Notes under the pieces: generated by a model
Told to the model about the DNA's origin: nothing
What the model saw: only the letters and a program-made list of their open reading frames with translations
Database searches by the model: none
Source: Candidatus Methanomethylophilaceae archaeon
GTDB taxonomy: Archaea; Thermoplasmatota; Thermoplasmata; Methanomassiliicoccales; Methanomethylophilaceae
Assembly: GCA_016296195.1 (NCBI GenBank)
Contig: JAEDJU010000032.1
Span: 1-11,798 of the forward strand
Reading direction: 5' to 3'
DNA: 11,798 nucleotides
Shown: positions 1 through 4,863 of the stretch, one piece after another
How positions within the stretch are numbered: the stretch's first letter is position 1
How the letters are laid out: every line of letters begins with the position of its first letter
Made by a program: the position numbers and the translations under genes

Positions 1-47
1 GTCGTAACAAGGTATCTGTAGGGGAACCTGCAGATGGATCACCTCCT
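1..47 (+). rRNA. 16S rRNA, 3' end only (partial)
   Basis: The window begins inside the universal GTCGTAACAAGG segment of 16S rRNA. Helix 45 is complete: bases 14-22 pair with 27-35 around the GGAA tetraloop at 23-26. A25 and A26 are the adenines normally dimethylated by KsgA/Dim1. The gene ends in GGATCACCTCCT, which carries the anti-Shine-Dalgarno. Only the last 47 bases or so are present and the exact mature end is inferred from the family. No 23S or 5S gene follows within the window, so the 16S gene is not in a classical rRNA operon on this side. That is the arrangement known from Thermoplasmata. Confidence 0.97.
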
Positions 48-51
48 ACGC

Positions 52-74
52 AGGGTGGGGCTTGACCCCACCCT
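52..74 (+). other. Perfect hairpin directly after 16S rRNA
   Basis: AGGGTGGGG at 52-60 pairs with CCCCACCCT at 66-74 around the 5-base loop CTTGA, giving a perfect 9-bp stem. It begins about five bases past the 16S 3' end. There is no T-run behind it, so it does not look like a classic terminator. It could be an RNase-processing or stability element of the pre-16S trailer. The 16S leader lies outside the window, so a long leader-trailer processing stem cannot be tested here. Confidence 0.6.
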
Positions 75-95
75 CTCAACAATCATGCGTATAAT

Positions 96-130
96 ATTGC
101 AAGGAAATTCCCAAGTGAATTTCCCGCAAT
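96..130 (+). repeat. Second inverted repeat in the 16S trailer
   Basis: ATTGC (96-100) and GGAAATTC (103-110) pair with GAATTTCC (117-124) and GCAAT (126-130). This gives 13 base pairs interrupted by an AA/C internal loop and closed by the 6-base loop CCAAGT. It is A+T-rich, unlike the G+C-rich hairpin before it. It may be part of the 16S precursor trailer or a transcription-end structure. The pairing is visible; the role is inference. Confidence 0.5.
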
Positions 131-180
131 TCCTAGGCAGCTTACCATGCACTAAACGTAGCATCGAACGTCACTTCTTC

Positions 181-190
181 CATTATTTTC
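181..190 (+). promoter_or_regulatory. Probable TATA box of the flavodoxin-like gene
   Basis: The A+T-rich CATTATTTTC lies with its centre about 24 bases before the ATG at 209. In archaea the TATA centre sits about 25 bases before transcription start, so transcription would begin at or next to the start codon, giving a leaderless mRNA. This fits the absence of any SD motif before that ATG. Confidence 0.45.
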
Positions 191-208
191 AGCTGATTCT
201 GTGTTATC

Positions 209-679
209 ATGACCATCATTGTCTATTCTTCCCATACAGGTTCTACCGAGAAATATGCCCGTGAACTTTCATCTCGTACGGGTTTGGATTGTTATTCTGT
301 GGATTCCGAATACCCCAGACATGAGCAGATCGTTTTCTTCGGTTGGTTGAGAAAGGATACTGTTGTGGGAATAGACAAGGTCGAAAGAAGCTGTCTGAAG
401 GCTGTATGCGTTGTCGGTTTGGACAATGCAGGTTCTTTCCATCCGGACATAGTAGCATCGAAGAACAAGTACAAGGTGCCAACATACTACCTTAGGGGTT
501 GGATTGACCGTAAGAAGCTGAATCCCTTGGATAAAGGGGTTCTTATGCTCGTCTGTGTCATGATGAAGCTCAAAGGTCTCAATGAGTTCAATCAGCCTTT
601 ATTCGAAGCTATGATGGAGGGCGGGAGTTTCTACGATCCTGTTTATCTCGATTCCATAGAACTGTTCCTGAAAAGGTAA
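209..679 (+). CDS. Flavodoxin-domain protein, HemG-like (Flavodoxin_5 type)
   Basis: Encodes 156 residues, the usual length for a single-domain flavodoxin. The N-terminus is a beta strand running into SSHTGST (residues 7-13), the phosphate-binding loop that holds FMN in flavodoxins. The later segment YLRGWIDRKKL (94-104) followed by a hydrophobic helix (111-120) resembles the tail of HemG-like flavodoxin-domain proteins, which typically carry Y-L-x-G-x-x-D-x-x-K-L there. It is therefore probably a soluble, FMN-binding electron-transfer protein; its partner is unknown. A true protoporphyrinogen oxidase role is doubtful, because HemG-like domains in anaerobes are often of unassigned function. 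There is no SD motif; a TATA-like box 24 bases upstream implies a leaderless message. The stop codon lies one base from the 3' end of the oppositely oriented tRNA-Gln. Confidence 0.75.
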   Translation: MTIIVYSSHTGSTEKYARELSSRTGLDCYSVDSEYPRHEQIVFFGWLRKDTVVGIDKVERSCLKAVCVVGLDNAGSFHPDIVASKNKYKVPTYYLRGWIDRKKLNPLDKGVLMLVCVMMKLKGLNEFNQPLFEAMMEGGSFYDPVYLDSIELFLKR

Positions 680-680
680 A

Positions 681-756
681 TGGTAGTCCTGCCCGGGTTC
701 GAACCGGGGTCGCCGGCTCCAAAGGCCAGCATGATTGACCACTACACTACAGGACT
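681..756 (-). tRNA. tRNA-Gln (anticodon UUG), CCA encoded
   Basis: Read on the minus strand, bases 756-684 fold into a full cloverleaf of 73 nt. The acceptor AGTCCTG pairs with CAGGACT. The anticodon stem is CTGGC/GCCGG with loop CTTTGGA, and the T arm is CCCGG-TTCGAAC-CCGGG. The discriminator is A, and a genomic CCA follows at 683-681. The anticodon TTG is complementary to plus-strand bases 720-722. The first acceptor pair is A1-U72, the identity element that lets archaeal GatDE amidate Glu-tRNA-Gln, so this tRNA is probably charged by the indirect route. No intron is present. Transcription would run leftward and end in the T-rich tract opposite 670-680, inside the end of the flavodoxin-like gene. 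Confidence 0.97.
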
Positions 757-1072
757 ATGGGACTCCCGAAGTAGTTATTTTATAATTTACTTTTGATTGA
801 CAGCTTGATATTCTCCTTAAAGATGTACGTGGCCTCTCAACAATCGCTTCTTTTATGGCCCCTCAATATACTCAATACCAGACAAGATATTGGTGTCAGG
901 GAAGTAGCATGTTGTGCGGACATTGACATTGTACCAGAAGGCTGTTCATCATCAGTGGCTGCTGCGAGATGCCTTTTCGATCCCATCTACTCATTGTGAT
1001 GAGGTTTGAAGATTCAAGGGTAAAACACGATTATTGAGCAGATGAGCCCAGTTGTTCTTTTACCAAGGGTTT
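757..1072. other. Intergenic region, no convincing gene
   Basis: These 316 bases separate the tRNA-Gln gene from the end of the methylthiotransferase gene. The left 35 bases hold the tRNA promoter. A TTG-initiated reading frame of 68 codons (793-999, plus strand) has no SD, no recognisable motif and unusual composition, so I do not call it a gene. GGTAAAA at 1019-1025 can pair with TTTTACC at 1058-1064, and TTTTTACC recurs at 1070-1077. On the minus strand these lie just behind the methylthiotransferase stop and may belong to its 3' end. A C-box-like GTGATGA occurs near 995 without a matching D box. No RNA family is recognised. Confidence 0.5.
775..790 (-). promoter_or_regulatory. TATA box / BRE of the tRNA-Gln gene
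   Basis: On the minus strand this reads GTAAATTATAAAATAA, a strong archaeal TATA element, with a purine-rich BRE-like AAAAG just upstream. Its centre is about 25 bases before the first base of the mature tRNA at 756, so transcription should start at or within a few bases of the tRNA 5' end. Confidence 0.7.
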
Positions 1073-2305
1073 TTACCAGATTATCTTTCCGAGAAGATAC
1101 GTGGGTCTATTTTCTGTGACTTCCACATCAACGAATGTTCCAAGAGGGATCTCATCTCTGATGACGATGGGCCTGTAGTTCTCGGTACGAACTATCGTTC
1201 CTTCTTTCCCCTTTTCAGTTGCAAGAGTTCTGTATAGTTTGCCCACCATCGATGAATTCACATCTAATTCAGTGTCATTTTTCATTTTAGTGAGCTCTGC
1301 CGATCTTTCTTTGGCTATCCTGCCGTGTACCTGTTCCATTGTGGCTGCATCGGTCCCAGGTCTCGATGAGAATCTTGTGATGTTCACTGTATCGGCGCGT
1401 AGGTCCTTGATCAGCTGCATGCTCATCTCATGGTCTTCATCGGTCTCTCCCGGGAATCCGCATATGATGTCGGTTGCAATACTGACATCGGGGCAGGCCG
1501 ATCTAACGTCATCAACCAAGGACATGAAGTCCTCGACTGTGTATCTGCGTCTCATCGCTTTCAGGATCCTGTCGCTGCCGCTCTGCACGGGGATATGTAG
1601 GAATCTGTACATCCTCCTATCATCAAATGTTTCGATAAGGCCCTCCCAGATCCTCATGAGGTTGTTCGGGTTCATCATACCGATCCTGACTCTGTACTCG
1701 CCATCCACTTCCAGCATCGAACGTATGAGTGTCTGCAGGTTCGTTCCAACGTCCCATCCGTAACAGGCAGTATCCTGGGCGGTCACGAGTATCTCCTTGG
1801 CACCACCCTCGACGAAAGATCTGAATGTGGACGTCATTTCATCGGCAGGATAGCTTTTGAGGTTCCCCCGGGCGAATTTGGTGATGCAGTATGAGCAGTT
1901 GCCGAGACATCCCTGTGCAATCGGTAGGATCGCATCCGTTTCCTGTTTGATGGGGAGCGGAGGGCCTGCGATGCCATAACGCTCCGCGATCTCCCTTGCA
2001 AAAACATGGTAGTCCTCAGGAGGGACTATTATGGATTCGGGAAGGCGTATCTCCACTCTACGGGGTTGGGCCTTGGCCATACAACCCGTTACGACGATCT
2101 CCTTTCCAAGTTTCTTCAGTTCGGATATGCGTGCCAGCATCCTCTTCTCGGTGGTATCCACTACTGTGCACGTGTTTAGAATGACGATGTCCGCCTCCTC
2201 TGCGGAGGGGGCTTCGGAATATCCCATGGATGCCATGTCGGCGGAGAGCTTGCGCCCTTCACCGAAGTTCATGGTGCATCCATAGGATTCGACGTAGTAC
2301 CTCAT
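1073..2305 (-). CDS. tRNA N6-threonylcarbamoyladenosine (t6A) methylthiotransferase, archaeal/CDKAL1 type
   Basis: Encodes 410 residues, the normal size for the family. It should convert t6A to ms2t6A at position 37 of tRNAs reading ANN codons, using SAM and two iron-sulfur clusters. The N-terminal MTTase domain starts MRYYVESYGC and has the three cluster cysteines C10, C46 and C75. The radical-SAM motif GCLGNCSYC supplies C133, C137 and C140. Further radical-SAM landmarks are the HIPVQSGSD segment and DIICGFPGET. The last 60 residues or so look like the TRAM RNA-binding domain usual in the family. The archaeal/eukaryotic branch (e-MtaB, CDKAL1) fits better than bacterial MiaB or RimO because of overall length and the YGCTMN opening. 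The start overlaps the stop of the aIF2-beta gene in TGATG and has no SD of its own, so translation is probably coupled. Confidence 0.9.
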   Translation of the reverse strand: MRYYVESYGCTMNFGEGRKLSADMASMGYSEAPSAEEADIVILNTCTVVDTTEKRMLARISELKKLGKEIVVTGCMAKAQPRRVEIRLPESIIVPPEDYHVFAREIAERYGIAGPPLPIKQETDAILPIAQGCLGNCSYCITKFARGNLKSYPADEMTSTFRSFVEGGAKEILVTAQDTACYGWDVGTNLQTLIRSMLEVDGEYRVRIGMMNPNNLMRIWEGLIETFDDRRMYRFLHIPVQSGSDRILKAMRRRYTVEDFMSLVDDVRSACPDVSIATDIICGFPGETDEDHEMSMQLIKDLRADTVNITRFSSRPGTDAATMEQVHGRIAKERSAELTKMKNDTELDVNSSMVGKLYRTLATEKGKEGTIVRTENYRPIVIRDEIPLGTFVDVEVTENRPTYLLGKIIW

Positions 2306-2940
2306 CAGCGGGTGCAGGCGTCGTTTGTTGGGACTGCAAATGCGGTCTTGGCCGAGATCTTGGAGATCTTGGCGTGGATCTTCGTTCCTTTGACGGTTCC
2401 GGGAACGACGACCAGGTAGTCGAAGAACTTACCCACTCCGTCTCCCTTCTTTCCGACATCCGTGATCATGAGCTCGATGATGTCGCCCTCCCTGAGGGTG
2501 TTTGCGGTGTCGGCCCTCACGGATTTCCTGACGGTGATGGGCCTGCGTGCTCCACATGCCTCACACTCGAGCATCAGGGTCCTGTCCTCCTTGACCATCT
2601 TGGTGTCGGGGAGACCGCACTCCGAGCAAATGACATAGGTCTCGGTGTACATCTGGATCTTGTCGTTGATCTGGGAGGGGTTGATCTTCGCTTTGAAGAC
2701 CGCCCTGCGACCTTCGACGTTACCGGGTGTTCCGAGCTCCTTCAGGAGGAACTGCAGAAGGTGCTGGGGGTCCCTCCTCAATTTGTCGGTGACGTCGATG
2801 AAGTTCCTGAAGACTGTGATCTTACCCTCCTGGAGGACATCCAGCTCGGGGATCTCGAACCTCTCATGGTTCTCGATAGTCTCGGGGCAAGCGATTTTCG
2901 CTCTGTTGAGCAGTGCCAAGTATTCATCGTCTCCGGCCAT
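2305..2940 (-). CDS. eif2b: Translation initiation factor aIF2 subunit beta with C-terminal TRAM domain
   Basis: Encodes 211 residues from the ATG at 2940. This start is chosen over an in-frame GTG three codons earlier because AGGTG lies six bases before the ATG and overlaps that GTG. aIF2-beta is a subunit of the heterotrimer that delivers initiator Met-tRNA to the small ribosomal subunit. The N-terminal and central region (about 1-100) matches the family core, including FRNF and the LLQFLLKELGT helix. A zinc ribbon follows with C105, C108, C126 and C129. Standard aIF2-beta ends near residue 140; here about 60 more residues (149-207), with LREGDIIELMITDVGKKGDG and a VVVPGTVKGTK strand, form a TRAM domain. 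TRAM-bearing aIF2-beta versions are known in some Euryarchaeota. It is first in a unit with the methylthiotransferase, overlapping it by one base. Confidence 0.93.
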   Translation of the reverse strand: MAGDDEYLALLNRAKIACPETIENHERFEIPELDVLQEGKITVFRNFIDVTDKLRRDPQHLLQFLLKELGTPGNVEGRRAVFKAKINPSQINDKIQMYTETYVICSECGLPDTKMVKEDRTLMLECEACGARRPITVRKSVRADTANTLREGDIIELMITDVGKKGDGVGKFFDYLVVVPGTVKGTKIHAKISKISAKTAFAVPTNDACTR

Positions 2941-2972
2941 AATATACACCTATAAAGTGGGCAACAGAGACC

Positions 2973-2982
2973 AATTAATAAA
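2973..2982 (-). promoter_or_regulatory. Probable TATA box for aIF2-beta / methylthiotransferase
   Basis: On the minus strand this reads TTTATTAATT. Its centre is about 37 bases before the aIF2-beta ATG, which predicts transcription start near 2950 and a short leader of about ten bases, just enough to hold the AGGTG ribosome-binding site. It lies directly downstream of the hairpin behind pyrG, so aIF2-beta seems to have its own promoter. Confidence 0.5.
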
Positions 2983-2989
2983 GGTTGTC

Positions 2990-3009
2990 GGGCCCGGTCA
3001 CCCGGGCCC
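2990..3009 (-). terminator. G+C-rich hairpin after pyrG, possible transcript end
   Basis: GGGCCCGG (2990-2997) pairs with CCGGGCCC (3002-3009) around the 4-base loop TCAC: a perfect 8-bp stem of G and C only, ten bases past the pyrG stop codon on the minus strand. A T-containing stretch (CTTTATTAATT) follows about 8 bases later, the same bases proposed as the aIF2-beta TATA box. Archaeal termination needs mainly U-rich tracts, so the hairpin may instead protect the pyrG mRNA 3' end. Confidence 0.45.
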
Positions 3010-3018
3010 CCATGACGA

Positions 3019-4635
3019 TCAGTTTCTGCCTTCCATATAGGCGATAGCCGCATCCACCAGTCCCTGGTGCAGCGGTGACGGCCTTGTCGGCTTGGATTTG
3101 AACTCGGGGTGGAACTGGGAAGCGACGTAGTACGGATGTCCCTCCAGTTCACCGATCTCCATCCTGGTTCCGCATTCGGAGCGTCCTGTGAACTTCCATC
3201 CCGCAGCCTCGATCCTGTCGATGTAATCGGGGTTGACCTCATATCTGTGGCGGTGTCTCTCCGATATCTGTGTTGATCCGTAGAGTTCCGCAGCCATGGA
3301 CCCCTCCTTCACGAAGACGTCCTGGGCTCCGAGACGCATGGTGGCACCCATGTCCACTATGCCCTTCTGCTCGTCCATGATGCATATGACCGGGTCGGGT
3401 GTCCTGGGGTCGAACTCGGTGCTGCTGGCCTTCTCCAGGCCGAGGACGTTCCTGCAGAACTCGATTGTTGCTATCTGGAATCCGAGACAGACACCCAGGA
3501 ACGGTATGCCGTTCTCGCGTGCATATCCGGCTGCGACGATCTTCCCCTCCACACCCCTTATCCCGAATCCTCCGGGGACCAGGATTCCGTGGACATCGCC
3601 CAGGATCTCATTGGGATCTCCGGTCGTGAGATCATCGCTGTCGATGAACTTGATCCTGACCTTGCATTCGGATGCGGCACCCGCATGTGTGAAGGCTTCG
3701 AGGTGGGACAGGTAGGAATCCGCAAGGGCCGTGTATTTGCCCACCAGAGCGATCCTGACCTCCTTCTTCGGATTGACTATCCTCGAGACCAGGTCCTCCC
3801 ACTGCGCCATATCCCTGGGTGTGGTCAGGGGTCCGAGCTTCATCTTGTCGATGATGTAATCGGCAACGCCCTGTTTCTCCAGATTGAGCGGAACCTCGTA
3901 GATGCTGCGTGCATCCGGCGTGGATATGACCGCATCCTCCGGAACATCGCAGAACATGGCGATCTTCGAGATGGCGGATTCGCTCAGAGGTTCGGAGCAC
4001 CTCCCCACTATGATGTCGGGTCTGATACCGATGCTCATGAGTTCCTTGACGGAATGCTGTGTGGGTTTCGTCTTCTCCTCTCCCACTGAACCCATGATGG
4101 GGATCAGGGTGGTGTGGATGAACATGACGTTCTCCTCCCTGCCGAGTTCCCTGCCCAGCTGTCTGGCGGCCTCCAGGAACGGCATGGACTCCATGTCGCC
4201 CACCGTTCCGCCGAGTTCGACGATGACGACATCGGCGCCGGATTCCCGGGCGACGTTCGTGATGCGCCTCTTGATCTCGTTTGTGATGTGGGGGATGATC
4301 TGGACCGTTTTTCCGAGGTAGTCTCCGTGCCTCTCGTTCTCGATCACCGAACGGTACACCTTCCCGGTAGTGATGTTGTGGTCGCGGGTCAGGTGGAGGT
4401 CCATGAACCTCTCGTAGTTCCCGAGGTCCAGGTCCACCTCCCCACCGTCATCCAGAACGTAGACCTCTCCGTGTTCGAAAGGATTCATGGTTCCGGCATC
4501 TATGTTCAGGTACGGGTCTATCTTGATCGCGGAAACCTTCAGTCCACGGGATTCGAGCAGACGCCCTATGGAGGATGCAGTTATCCCCTTTCCCAGTCCC
4601 GAGATTACCCCTCCGCTGACGAAAATCAACTTCAT
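3019..4635 (-). CDS. pyrG: CTP synthase
   Basis: Encodes 538 residues from the ATG at 4635, a normal length. It makes CTP from UTP, ATP and glutamine, the last step of pyrimidine nucleotide synthesis. The N-terminal synthetase domain opens with [12 protein letters not shown] (P-loop, K16), then [21 protein letters not shown] and the conserved [12 protein letters not shown] segment near 66-77; E140 sits in VELGGTVGD. The C-terminal class-I glutamine amidotransferase domain has VPGGFGIRG, the nucleophile C383 in FLGVCLGFQ, and H509/E511 in SQFHPEF, so both activities look intact. An in-frame TTG three codons upstream is rejected because family members begin at MK-[LIY]-I-[FV]-V-[TS]-G-G. There is no good SD; a TATA-like box about 40 bases upstream suggests a short leader. 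The gene is divergent from the 4864 gene. Confidence 0.98.
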   Translation of the reverse strand: MKLIFVSGGVISGLGKGITASSIGRLLESRGLKVSAIKIDPYLNIDAGTMNPFEHGEVYVLDDGGEVDLDLGNYERFMDLHLTRDHNITTGKVYRSVIENERHGDYLGKTVQIIPHITNEIKRRITNVARESGADVVIVELGGTVGDMESMPFLEAARQLGRELGREENVMFIHTTLIPIMGSVGEEKTKPTQHSVKELMSIGIRPDIIVGRCSEPLSESAISKIAMFCDVPEDAVISTPDARSIYEVPLNLEKQGVADYIIDKMKLGPLTTPRDMAQWEDLVSRIVNPKKEVRIALVGKYTALADSYLSHLEAFTHAGAASECKVRIKFIDSDDLTTGDPNEILGDVHGILVPGGFGIRGVEGKIVAAGYARENGIPFLGVCLGFQIATIEFCRNVLGLEKASSTEFDPRTPDPVICIMDEQKGIVDMGATMRLGAQDVFVKEGSMAAELYGSTQISERHRHRYEVNPDYIDRIEAAGWKFTGRSECGTRMEIGELEGHPYYVASQFHPEFKSKPTRPSPLHQGLVDAAIAYMEGRN

Positions 4636-4669
4636 CTGAATCAACGGGAACCTTCATACTGCTTGGTCA

Positions 4670-4679
4670 TAGATAAATC
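4670..4679 (-). promoter_or_regulatory. Possible TATA box of pyrG
   Basis: On the minus strand this reads GATTTATCTA, about 40 bases before the pyrG ATG. It predicts transcription start roughly 10-15 bases before the start codon. The match to a TATA element is moderate and no clear BRE is seen. Confidence 0.35.
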
Positions 4680-4764
4680 TGATGGTGATTTGTCTGGTAA
4701 AATGGATTATGATTAGTCATATCATCATTTTTCAGTGAAATAATGTGATTTTGTACATCCACAT

Positions 4765-4786
4765 ATTCTATATCGGATCCATATAA
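4765..4786 (+). promoter_or_regulatory. Probable promoter of the 628-residue protein / aminotransferase unit
   Basis: Two TATA-like elements lie here, TTCTATATC (about 4766-4773) and CATATAAC (about 4780-4787). Either would place transcription start near 4795-4810, within or beside the first GTCGACCGT copy, leaving a leader of about 55-70 bases ahead of the ATG at 4864. Confidence 0.4.
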
Positions 4787-4854
4787 CGGGGCTTCGGTCG
4801 ACCGTGTCCAGCAGTCATAGCCATTATAGTGTCGACCGTCATACGGGAGCCCCG
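4787..4854 (+). promoter_or_regulatory. Operator-like repeats before the 628-residue protein
   Basis: The nonamer GTCGACCGT occurs at 4797-4805 and again at 4831-4839, 34 bases apart, about three helical turns. The first copy lies in the perfect 10-base palindrome CGGTCGACCG (4795-4804); the second keeps the GTCGAC core. The pair is bracketed by CGGGGCT (4787-4793) and AGCCCCG (4848-4854), which are complementary. The right arm touches the SD motif GGTGA at 4854-4858. Position at and just after the predicted transcription start suggests a repressor site or leader structure. Function is inferred only. Confidence 0.45.
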
Positions 4855-4863
4855 GTGAGAATA

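Noticed and set aside
793..999. 68-codon TTG-initiated frame after the tRNA-Gln promoter
   Set aside because: It has no SD, no recognisable motif and a rare start codon; length alone is not enough.
990..1050. Possible C/D box guide RNA around GTGATGA
   Set aside because: No D or D' box (CTGA) is found at a suitable distance on the same strand, so the required kink-turn pair is missing.
2230..2955. 241-codon open frame on the plus strand opposite aIF2-beta
   Set aside because: It is a shadow of the aIF2-beta gene, whose zinc ribbon and TRAM domain are unmistakable.
4627..4644. TTG three codons before pyrG as start
   Set aside because: CTP synthases begin with the beta strand right at MKLIFVSGG; the TTG has no SD.
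4804..4863. In-frame GTG extending the 628-residue protein by 20 residues
   Set aside because: It has no SD, would lie at or near the predicted transcription start and overlaps the repeat region; the ATG at 4864 has GGTGA at the same spacing as the next gene.
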